Below are positions 55,523 through 64,000 of a stretch of DNA of 64,000 nt, piece by piece. Every line of letters starts with the position of its first letter. Position 1 is the first letter of the stretch. The stretch comes from Deinococcus malanensis (lineage in GTDB: Bacteria > Deinococcota > Deinococci > Deinococcales > Deinococcaceae), in assembly GCF_014647655.1 (NCBI RefSeq), contig NZ_BMPP01000005.1, forward strand, positions 217,265 to 281,264, given 5' to 3'. The notes under the pieces were generated by a model, which had not been told where the DNA came from, did no database searches, and worked only from the letters and a program-made list of their open reading frames with translations. A program made the translations under genes and the position numbers.

Positions 55523-58369
55523 ATGTCGCCCCGACTGTCGCTGCGTCCGACCCGCTTCGGGCTGGGGTTTCTGCTGCTGGTCGTGCTGACCCTGATCGGC
55601 TGCGTGAACTATGGCCTCAGCCTGGGGTACGGCCTGACCTTTCTGCTCAGCGGCGTGTGGATCATGACGGCCGCGCCTTTGAACCGGGTGGCGCGCGGGC
55701 TGGTGCTTCACCTGGACGCGCCGTCTCATGTTTCGGCCGGGCACTCCGCGCCCTTTCAGGTCAGGGCCCAGACTTCAGGCCCCGCCGGCCTGCTGAGCGT
55801 CCAGCTGCGGAGTGAAGCCGGGGACATGACCTGTGTGACCCTGCGTGTGCCCCCCGGCGAAACTGCGCGCACGTTACTGGAAATGCCGGTGCGTGCCCGT
55901 GGTCTGCTGACCCTGGCCTCGGTGCAGGTTGCTGTGCTCGATCCCCTGGGGCTGTGGGAACTGCGTGGCCCCATGGAGGTTTCAGGTCCGGTCACGGTCT
56001 TTCCGGCCCCGGAATCGGGCGCGCCGCCCCCACTGCGTCACGGTGCCGGTGCGGGAGAAGGACAGCGGCGGCAGCCCGGTCGGGAAGATTTTTCCGGACT
56101 GCGCCCCTACGCGGCGGGAGACTCGCCCCGGCAGATCTCCTGGCGTCACGCGGCGCGCACCGGGCAACTGCTGACCCGGGAAACAGACGCTCCACTGGGA
56201 GTAGTTCGCCATCTCGCCTGGACCGATACCGCCGGAGAGACCGAGGCCCGGCTCTCACGTCTGGCCGCCTGGATAGAGACGCTCCGGACCGAGGGCACCC
56301 CGTTCTCGCTGGAACTGCCCGGGGTGCACCTGCCGTCAGGCAGTGGGGAGGCCCACGTCCGGGCTGCCCAGACCGCCCTGGCCCGCCACACGCCCCTGCC
56401 GCAACCGCCTGAGGTGGCCCGTTCGTCCCTCAAGCCCGCGCGGCCCGATGGGGTGGCCCTGCGCGCCACGCTGCTGGCCCTGGGGGTGGCTCTGTTGCCG
56501 CTGGTCCTGCGTGTACCGGTATGGGCCAGTGTGCTGACCTTCGCGCTGCTGACGTATGCAGCTGTCCGCACGCGGCGTGCCCTGCCGCCGGCGCCAGCGT
56601 GGCTGCTGGGATTGCTGGCCGGTCTGGGGGGCGTGGCGCTCAACGCTCAGTACGGCACCCTGCTGGGGCGGGACGGCGGCACAGCCATCCTGGCGATGCT
56701 GGTGGCCCTGAAAAGCCTGGAGACCCGCACCCCACGGGACGGCCGGCTGCTGGTGCTGCTGGGGCTGTTCATCACGGCGACGCATTTTTTCCATGACCAG
56801 GGACCGCTCACGGCACTTCATTCCCTGCTCAGCGTGGCGGCGCTGCTTTCGGCCGCGGCCCTGTGGGTCGCGCCTCTTCCCAAGGCTCTTTCCCTGCGCC
56901 CAGCGTTGCGGCTGCTGGGGCTGGCCGCGCCCGTCGCCGTCACCCTGTTCGTGCTGTTTCCCCGCCCCGACGGGCCGCTGTGGACCCTGCCCCTGCAAGG
57001 GCCGGCCCAGACCGGACTGGCCAACCAGATCACGGCCGGGGAATTCAGTGCCCTGGCCCAGGACGACCGAGTGGCTTTCCGCGCCGATTTCCAGGGCGAG
57101 GTGCCTTCACCTGAAAACCGCTACTGGCGTGGCCCGGTGTTCGAGGCCTACGACGGCGTCAGCTGGACCCAGGTGCGGGTGCCGGGCCCGCCTCCCAGCC
57201 TGGAACCGACCGGCCCGGTCTGGATCTACAGCCTGACGCTGGAGCCCAACGGCTCCCCCTGGCTGCTGGCCCTGGACGCGCCTACCCGGGCGCCGCAGGG
57301 GGCTGTGCTGACCAGTGCGTTCCAGGCGGCGACCTTCCGGCCCTCGGGAACACGGCGGCGCTATCTGCTGGAAAGTCGGCCGGCCCGGCTGGGCGTTTCG
57401 GAGCACCGCGAGCGGCTGTCGTTTGACCTGATCCTGCCGGAAGGCCAGAGCCCACGGGCCCGGGCGCTGGCCCAGGGCTGGCAGACTCTGCCCCCGCAGC
57501 GGCGCATCGAGGCGGCGCTGAACTATCTGCGCCGGGGCGGCTTTACCTATACCCTCTCGCCGCCCACGCTGCCGGAAGCGAACCGGGTGGACGCCTTTCT
57601 GTTCGGCAGCCGCACGGGCTTTTGTGAGCATTACGCCAGTTCCTTTGCCTTCCTGATGCGCGCCGCCGGCCTGCCGGCGCGGATCGTGGGCGGCTACCTG
57701 GGCGGCGAAATCAACCCCGATGGCGGGTACATGATCGTGCGCCAGCAGGACGCCCACGCCTGGACCGAGGTCTGGCTGCCGGAGCAGGGCTGGGTGCGGG
57801 TGGACCCGACCGCCGTGGTTGCCCCCGCGCGGGTCAACACCAACCTGAGCACGGCCCTCACGCAGCCTCAGGCCACCACGGCAGCCGAGCCAGGCCCGAC
57901 TGCGCAGCTCAGACTGCGCCTCGACGCTGTTCAGAACCGCTGGAACGAATGGGTGGTCGGATACGACAGTGCCCAGCAGCGCGACCTGCTGACCCGCGCC
58001 GGGCTGGGGGATGTGGGCAGCGTGCCTTATCTGGTGGTGCTTCCGCTGCTGCTGACGCTGGCGTTTGTGCCCGCTTTCCTGCTGCAGCGCGCGCAGGCCC
58101 GCCCGAAGGACCCGGCGGCACGTTCCCTGCATGACCTGGGGGCGCGGCTGGGAGTGCCGCGCGCTCCGGGCGAGACCGTCACCGCTTACCTGGAGCGCGC
58201 GGCCGCGAGGCACCCGCACCTCCGGGAGCAGCTTGGCGAGGTGCGGGCCGCCTATCACACGGCGCGGTATGCGGCAGGTGACCCGGCCGCGGCGCTGCAG
58301 GACCTGCGGCTGGCTGTCCGGCAGGTTCGCCCTGGACGCCGCCCAGGCTCAGGCAATGGGAGCAGGTAA
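55523..58369 (+). CDS. DUF58-transglutaminase fusion membrane protein
   Basis: 948 residues joining two proteins that are usually separate. The N-terminal third has two transmembrane helices (residues ~12-50) and a DUF58 domain with DFSGLRPYAAGDSPRQISWR near residue 190. Then come about eight helices (~300-490), as in DUF3488/TgpA proteins, and a periplasmic transglutaminase domain with an intact triad: Cys701 in TGFCEHYASSF, His745 in QQDAHAWTEVW and Asp761 in WVRVDPTAVV. A last helix (~835-853) precedes a C-terminal DUF4129-like cytoplasmic part. It probably acts with MoxR on envelope proteins or peptidoglycan. Confidence 0.9.
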   Translation: MSPRLSLRPTRFGLGFLLLVVLTLIGCVNYGLSLGYGLTFLLSGVWIMTAAPLNRVARGLVLHLDAPSHVSAGHSAPFQVRAQTSGPAGLLSVQLRSEAGDMTCVTLRVPPGETARTLLEMPVRARGLLTLASVQVAVLDPLGLWELRGPMEVSGPVTVFPAPESGAPPPLRHGAGAGEGQRRQPGREDFSGLRPYAAGDSPRQISWRHAARTGQLLTRETDAPLGVVRHLAWTDTAGETEARLSRLAAWIETLRTEGTPFSLELPGVHLPSGSGEAHVRAAQTALARHTPLPQPPEVARSSLKPARPDGVALRATLLALGVALLPLVLRVPVWASVLTFALLTYAAVRTRRALPPAPAWLLGLLAGLGGVALNAQYGTLLGRDGGTAILAMLVALKSLETRTPRDGRLLVLLGLFITATHFFHDQGPLTALHSLLSVAALLSAAALWVAPLPKALSLRPALRLLGLAAPVAVTLFVLFPRPDGPLWTLPLQGPAQTGLANQITAGEFSALAQDDRVAFRADFQGEVPSPENRYWRGPVFEAYDGVSWTQVRVPGPPPSLEPTGPVWIYSLTLEPNGSPWLLALDAPTRAPQGAVLTSAFQAATFRPSGTRRRYLLESRPARLGVSEHRERLSFDLILPEGQSPRARALAQGWQTLPPQRRIEAALNYLRRGGFTYTLSPPTLPEANRVDAFLFGSRTGFCEHYASSFAFLMRAAGLPARIVGGYLGGEINPDGGYMIVRQQDAHAWTEVWLPEQGWVRVDPTAVVAPARVNTNLSTALTQPQATTAAEPGPTAQLRLRLDAVQNRWNEWVVGYDSAQQRDLLTRAGLGDVGSVPYLVVLPLLLTLAFVPAFLLQRAQARPKDPAARSLHDLGARLGVPRAPGETVTAYLERAAARHPHLREQLGEVRAAYHTARYAAGDPAAALQDLRLAVRQVRPGRRPGSGNGSR

Positions 58370-58406
58370 CGGTCCTCTTGCTGCCTCAGGCCGTAGCATG
58401 CAGGGC

Positions 58407-58937
58407 GTGAACGTCCTCCGCCTGATTCTTCCGGCTGTCGCAGGGTTGTCTGCGGCCCTGATCGCATATGGCGCCGCCTATGTGCGCGGTGATCTGGGCG
58501 GGGTGATGCAGTACCTGCGCGCCCGCGGCGCCCTGCGGCGTCTGGAAGCCAGCGGCGCGGGCCAGGAACAGCTGGCCTCGGCCCGCACTGCCCTGCGCGA
58601 GCTTGGTCAGCAGGTTGGCGACCCGGCCCTGGCCGCACGGCTGTGGCCGCTGGAACTGCTGGTCGGCCTGCTGATCGCCGTGCTGGTGTGGCGTCTGTTC
58701 GCGCGCCAGCTGAGTACCGGACCGCGCCCTGATATCCAGGAGCGCATGGTCGAGCGCCTCGCGCACCGTCTGGGTGGCCGCTTCACGCTGGCTGACCTGA
58801 ACCGCAGCAGCCCGCTGAGCGACGAGCAGGCCCGCGCTGTGACCGCGCGGCTGCTGGAGCAGGGCCGCCTGACCCGCAGCGGCGACACCTTCGAACTCGT
58901 GATCCACCGCGTCCGGGGCGGACAACCTACCTCATGA
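58407..58937 (+). CDS. Two-helix membrane protein of the MoxR cluster
   Basis: 176 residues with hydrophobic segments at the N-terminus (LRLILPAVAGLSAALIAYGA) and in the middle (LWPLELLVGLLIAVLVWRLF), and a C-terminal domain of winged-helix character (ERLAHRLGGRFTLADLNRSS, ARAVTARLLEQGRLTRSGDT). The GTG at 58407 is 7 nt after TAGCAT; an ATG at 58398 overlaps the box and is less likely. Function unknown, but it is contiguous with the MoxR cluster and overlaps the next gene as ATGA. Confidence 0.65.
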   Translation: MNVLRLILPAVAGLSAALIAYGAAYVRGDLGGVMQYLRARGALRRLEASGAGQEQLASARTALRELGQQVGDPALAARLWPLELLVGLLIAVLVWRLFARQLSTGPRPDIQERMVERLAHRLGGRFTLADLNRSSPLSDEQARAVTARLLEQGRLTRSGDTFELVIHRVRGGQPTS

Positions 58938-59320
58938 GGCTGACCGGCTCCGAGCTGGCCCCGCTGTTTGCCGCGGCCATGAACGGCCCGCATTTCTCGG
59001 TGCGGGCAGCGCTGGCCCTGGCGGATGGGCAGCCACCGCCGCGGGTGGCCGCGCTGGTCGCTGGTCTGACGTCCAGTAAACGGTCGGTCTGGACCCAGTT
59101 GGCGGCTGTGGCCGGGACCCCTGTGCCGCCCGGTGACGCCGGCCTGACACGGCTGGCGGAGTGGGAACAGGAGGTTCTGCCGGTGCTGGGTGAGGTGCAG
59201 TTGAGTGCCCGACTGCCACATGGCAAGGCCGTGCGCGATCTGCTGCTCGAACATCACCGTGAGCTGCTGTGGACCGCCGGCCTCATCGCGGCGCACGCCT
59301 CGCGTGTGCGCAGCGCCTGA
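58934..59320 (+). CDS. Hypothetical helical protein, 128 aa
   Basis: No family recognised. Predominantly helical, Ala/Leu-rich soluble protein (SELAPLFAAAMNGPHFSVRA, LTRLAEWEQEVLPVLGEVQL, AVRDLLLEHHRELLWTAGLI). Its ATG overlaps the preceding stop by 4 nt, so it is co-translated with the membrane protein and likely works with the MoxR cluster. Confidence 0.6.
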   Translation: MRLTGSELAPLFAAAMNGPHFSVRAALALADGQPPPRVAALVAGLTSSKRSVWTQLAAVAGTPVPPGDAGLTRLAEWEQEVLPVLGEVQLSARLPHGKAVRDLLLEHHRELLWTAGLIAAHASRVRSA

Positions 59321-59336
59321 TCCCGGAAAGGGAGCC

Positions 59337-59636
59337 GTGCCGGAGGAACGTCCCTTCCTGATGCCCCCCGATCCTGCGGGGGAGAATCCGGCGGGTCAGG
59401 TGCCGGCCGCCCTGTTCGATCTGGCAGTCAACCGCGCTGCTGCGGCGCTCCGCGGTGCGGGACCCGGGCAGCCGGAACGGGCGCTGGCCGTCTGGCATGC
59501 CCGTACCCGTTTCGCGCGGCGGGTGTCGCTCGGGGCCGTGAGGTCAGCACTGGAAAGCCGCCCGGCTGAAGGAGACTGGCACTGGGCCGGTGGTGCACAG
59601 GGCCGCTGGATACCGGGCCGCGCTCCGTTTCCGTAG
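59337..59636 (+). CDS. Hypothetical protein, 99 aa
   Basis: No family recognised. Reads PEERPFLMPPDPAGENPAGQ, then PAALFDLAVNRAAAALRGAG and ERALAVWHARTRFARRVSLG, ending in GDWHWAGGAQGRWIPGRAPF. A GTG start with GGGAG just upstream lies 17 nt after the previous stop on the same strand. The Arg/Ala-rich composition makes a chance frame possible. Confidence 0.45.
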   Translation: MPEERPFLMPPDPAGENPAGQVPAALFDLAVNRAAAALRGAGPGQPERALAVWHARTRFARRVSLGAVRSALESRPAEGDWHWAGGAQGRWIPGRAPFP

Positions 59637-59675
59637 CGTGGGGCAGACTCAGGCTGAGGGCAGCAGCGGCCCGCG

Positions 59676-60319
59676 TTATGCCGCCACCGTGACCATCTCT
59701 GGCTGTGCCATCGTCTGCGCGGCCAGCTGCACGGCCCGCGTGATTTCTTCCTGCGAAAGATAGGGAAGAGGCGGCCGGTCGCCGGGAACGCTCAGGGCAA
59801 CCCATGAGTTGGCCGGCACATGCAGGAAGTCACAGGGCACCTCAGGACGCCCAGGGAGACGCAACTCGTGCAGGGCGTGATACATCACGACATTGCACAC
59901 GTACAGTCCGGCGGTGTCGCTGATGTGCCCGGGAATCCCAGCCTCGCGCCAGGCCGCCAGGATGGGCCGCAGCGGCAGGCTGCTGAGGTACGCGGCCGGC
60001 ACGTCCTCCTCCGCGCAGACCGGCGTGTCCTGGTACTGGCCACCGGCGTTGTCGGGAATGCTGAAGTCCATGATGTTCACGGCCGCCCGCTCCAGGGTGA
60101 CCTGCGGGCGGCCGGCGGCCAGACCCGTGAGCAGCACGCCGGCCGGCTGCAGCTGATTTATCAGCCGGTTCAGGGCCTGCATGGAGGCCTGAGGTTCGAC
60201 CAGCAACAAGGCCGAGTGGATGCGCAGGTCCCCCACCTGCTCGCCATCGAGGACCTGCGCGGTCTCAGCCGAGGGATTGGGGGCGTATAAAACGGCTCGA
60301 AACCGGTCAGAAGCAACAT
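59676..60319 (-). pseudogene. pcp: Pyrrolidone-carboxylate peptidase with a frameshift
   Basis: Cysteine peptidase that removes N-terminal pyroglutamate. The main frame (from ~60282) holds VLLTGLAAGRPQVTLERAAV (catalytic Glu), DTAGLYVCNVVMYHALHELR (catalytic Cys) and FLHVPANSW (catalytic His). It lacks the conserved N-terminus, which is present just upstream in another frame: ATG at 60319 encodes MLLLTGFEPFYTPP, and after the shift NPSAETAQVLDGEQVGDLRI continues in the main frame. One extra C in the five-C run (plus-strand GGGGG, 60279-60283) restores a single frame. So this is a one-base deletion, a sequencing error, or a slippery tract; the catalytic core itself is undamaged. Confidence 0.75.
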
Positions 60320-60380
60320 GGGCAGGAGCCCGAGTCTACGCTTACGGTCTGGGCCATCGCCGGGCCGCTATGCTCGGCGT

Positions 60381-61211
60381 ATGCCGGAACTGCCGGAAGT
60401 GGAAACCACCCGCCGCAAAATCGAGCCCCTCCTCAAAGGCCGCGTGATCCGGCGAGTCGAACATGATTCGCCGCACCGCTACCGCGACACGCACCTCGCC
60501 GAGGGCCGGCGTGTCCGGGGCCTGAGCAGGCGTGGCAAGTATCTGATGCTGCAGCTTGTGGCTGCCGACGCCGCCGACGAGGACCCGCACGACCTGGAAC
60601 TGATCGTGCACCTGGGCATGACCGGGGGCTTCCGTCTGGAAGGGGGTAAACATACCCGGGTGACGCTCAGCACCGACGCTGGCACGCTCCACTTCGACGA
60701 CTCCCGCCGCTTCGGCAAGATGGCCGTGGTGCGCCCCGGCGAGTACGCCGCGATGCCCACGCTGGCCGGTATGGGCCCCGAGCCCCTGTCCGAGGAGTTC
60801 CGTGAACAGGAGTTTGTAAAGGCCGCAGCCCATTGCGGCGCCGTGAAGCCCTGGCTGCTGTCGCAGAAGCCGGTCAGTGGGGTGGGCAACATCTATGCCG
60901 ACGAGAGCCTGTGGATGGCCCGCATTCACCCGGCCCAGACCCGCCTGAAGGCCGACGAGGCGCGGCGGCTGTACCAGGCCATCCGCGATGTGATGACGGC
61001 AGCTGTCGAAGCCGGCGGCAGCACCCTGAGTGACGGCACCTACCAGCAGCACGACGGGGTCAGCGGCCTGTTCCAGTTCAGTCACCGTGCCTATGCCCGC
61101 GACGGCCAGCCATGCGAGCGCTGCGGCACCTCCATCGAGAAGATCGTCCTGGGACAGCGGGGCACCCATTTTTGCCCCGAGTGCCAGAAACTGCGGGCGG
61201 CGAAGGTCTGA
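60381..61211 (+). CDS. mutM: Formamidopyrimidine-DNA glycosylase
   Basis: Bifunctional base-excision repair enzyme removing 8-oxoG and formamidopyrimidines, with AP lyase activity. The 276-residue protein begins MPELPEVETTRRK (Pro2 nucleophile, Glu3), carries the conserved Lys in LIVHLGMTGGFRLEGG and the helix-two-turn-helix GVGNIYADESLWMARIHP, and ends with a zinc finger CERCGTSIEKI and THFCPECQ. The start is fixed by the catalytic Pro2 and by TATGCT (60369-60374) 6 nt upstream. Divergent from the pcp gene. Confidence 0.96.
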   Translation: MPELPEVETTRRKIEPLLKGRVIRRVEHDSPHRYRDTHLAEGRRVRGLSRRGKYLMLQLVAADAADEDPHDLELIVHLGMTGGFRLEGGKHTRVTLSTDAGTLHFDDSRRFGKMAVVRPGEYAAMPTLAGMGPEPLSEEFREQEFVKAAAHCGAVKPWLLSQKPVSGVGNIYADESLWMARIHPAQTRLKADEARRLYQAIRDVMTAAVEAGGSTLSDGTYQQHDGVSGLFQFSHRAYARDGQPCERCGTSIEKIVLGQRGTHFCPECQKLRAAKV

Positions 61212-61550
61212 GCATGGCCGACCCAGGTTGGGCGTGAAGCCCACGGCGCGGGACCTGCGGAACCACCGACGAAGCCAGATGGCGTTCGCGCTGGTGCTTC
61301 TCCTGTCTCTGACCTGGGTGGGCAGTCAGGTGCTGCCCAGCCTGCTGCAGGAGGAACTGCCCTACGTGGCAGCCCGGCACGTGACGCATGACGCGACCCT
61401 GCTGGACCCGGGACAGTCCGGCCGGAGCCCGGCAAGTGCCCGGCCGTGGGTGCAGCTTCCGGACGGCCATGTGGTGCGGCTGGAGGAGTCCATGCCCACT
61501 GCAGATCTTCCACCTGTGGGACAGCGGATGCCGGTCAGCTGCGTAGAAAC

Positions 61551-61574
61551 ACCCCTGGGAAGAATCCCAGGGGT
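61551..61574 (-). terminator. Terminator of pyrG
   Basis: Perfect 10-bp stem ACCCCTGGGA/TCCCAGGGGT with a 4-nt loop, 17 nt beyond the pyrG stop; on the minus strand it is followed by GTTTCT. Confidence 0.7.
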
Positions 61575-61591
61575 GACATGCTCTGTTCGCC

Positions 61592-63262
<1,671 letters not shown>

Positions 63263-63910
63263 GTCTGACCGCGAGCGCCTGCCCCCCGGGTGCGGGTTGA
63301 GGTGTGGGGGCATAAAACGAAAAACCGGGGCGCTCGGCCTCCGGGATTTGATGCTAGCACGCTGCGCGGACAGGGAACAGAGAGGCTGTCCAGGAAAGAG
63401 AAGGACAGCCCTCACCGCAGAAGGGAAGCTGCACCAGTTGTGAGTCTTCTCTGGAGGGTTCTCCATAACGTCGCAGCAATGTCGTAGCGCCCGATGCCCG
63501 AAATTCCTGGCAATCCTGCCACGCAGCTGCCAGACCAGTTCTGGAATTCACGAATCGAGTGCTTGCATCCACCCCCAGGCATCAGAGCACCCGGTCTTCA
63601 GGCTTGAACACTGACGTCTGATGCTCAGGCCAGGACGCCTCACCGGAAAGGATCAGACAAAACGAGAGCCAATGGAAAGGCTTGGCGAGAACAGGAAACG
63701 GCCACACCTTGGCTCATTCCTCATTCAGGCCAACTCGGCAGCTCGGCGAAAGCATGACGAAAACACTGTGGTGGGCGCATGGTCAAGCAGATGTGAACAG
63801 CTTAAAGACTTCATGGAGATCCCAGAACGCCATTTTTGACTTTTTTTTGAGTGCCTGTTTCTACCTTGGAGTCACACCAAAGCACTGCACAACGCACCAG
63901 GGGGAACACC
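63263..63910. other. Long intergenic region between pyrG and lipoprotein gene
   Basis: About 650 bases without a convincing gene; the one 72-codon plus-strand frame has no family signature or ribosome site. The pyrG side carries a TAGCAT box near 63350 and the T-rich leader. At the right end TTGACT (63836-63841), within a run of T, is a possible -35 for the gene at 63911, with a poor -10. No tRNA or clear hairpin was seen. Confidence 0.4.
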
Positions 63911-64000
63911 ATGAAGACCAAGAAACTTCACGCCATCACGCTTTCTGCCACCATGCTCCTCGCCGCCTGCGGACAGCAGGCCAACAGCCCCCAGGCCCAG
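63911..64000 (+). CDS. Lipoprotein, N-terminus only
   Basis: The first 30 codons before the window ends encode KTKKLHAITLSATMLLAACG, a bacterial lipoprotein signal with lipobox LAAC (Cys20), followed by QQANSPQAQ. A GGGGG-containing ribosome site lies 6 nt upstream of the ATG. The mature protein is outside the window, so its function cannot be stated. Confidence 0.75.
   Translation, partial: MKTKKLHAITLSATMLLAACGQQANSPQAQ

Noticed and set aside
63290..63345. Possible pyrG attenuator in the leader (weak stem then TTTTTCGTTTT)
   Set aside because: The stem pairs only about four bases before a mismatch and no initiating G-run for reiterative control is visible; mentioned under pyrG but not called.
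63621..63839. 72-codon plus-strand frame in the intergenic region
   Set aside because: No ribosome site, no -10 box at leaderless spacing and no recognisable sequence; likely chance.

Overview
This is a high-GC bacterial chromosome segment that reads as Deinococcus. The evidence is the gene set (HerA/NurA repair pair, HspR-type regulator with a HAIR-like operator, futalosine menaquinone enzyme MqnC, OpcA beside G6PD, trehalose/glycogen enzymes), frequent GTG starts, and more than twenty start codons lying only 5-7 nt downstream of a TAnnnT -10 box, the leaderless-mRNA layout described for Deinococcus. The species was not determined. I saw no rRNA, tRNA, insertion sequence, phage or CRISPR array. 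Nearly every long second-strand reading frame is a codon-bias shadow of a recognisable gene.

Layout. 1-3.2 kb: ilvB-ilvN-ilvC operon behind a branched-chain leader peptide and terminator. 3.3-7.1 kb: RNA helicase with an RGG tail, RluD-type pseudouridine synthase, P-loop kinase-like protein. 7.1-9.9 kb: herA-nurA. 10-13.1 kb: histone-deacetylase-like protein, inositol monophosphatase, small membrane and secreted proteins. 13.3-19.1 kb: purB, Rieske protein, ankyrin protein, thiolase, acetyltransferase, dcd. 19.3-25.6 kb: metallophosphoesterase, a methyltransferase that has lost its SAM-binding core, BI-1 membrane protein, HAD phosphatase, aldo/keto reductase, DUF72. 25.9-31.1 kb: treY and glgX. 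31.3-38.8 kb: basic-tailed unknown, solitary substrate-binding protein, HEXXH lipoprotein, NIF3, tmk, glutaminyl cyclase, queG, nicotinamidase-like. 38.9-44 kb: gnd-zwf-opcA operon, mqnC. 44-48 kb: DUF697, cysS with its leader, LysR regulator. 48.3-50.4 kb: phosphatase, Nudix, tandem HspR. 50.5-54.5 kb: M20 peptidase, PurN-like, DUF402, thioesterase, epimerase, VanZ. 54.6-59.6 kb: MoxR plus a DUF58-transglutaminase fusion and three small partners. 59.7-64 kb: frameshifted pcp, mutM, pyrG, start of a lipoprotein.

The most notable signals are regulatory. cysS is preceded by a 10-codon leaderless reading frame with tandem Cys codons and a strong terminator, matching in logic the ilvB attenuator at the other end of the window; in both, the last codons of the leader can pair with the 5' arm of the terminator. 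An HspR-like regulator carries two nearly identical DNA-binding domains in one chain and has a HAIR-like site over its own -10 box. LacI-type palindromes lie before both the glgX-treY and the gnd-zwf-opcA units, suggesting shared carbohydrate control. Other oddities are a lysine-rich histone-H1-like tail on G6PD, an in-frame deletion in a methyltransferase, and a single-base frameshift in pyrrolidone carboxyl peptidase.
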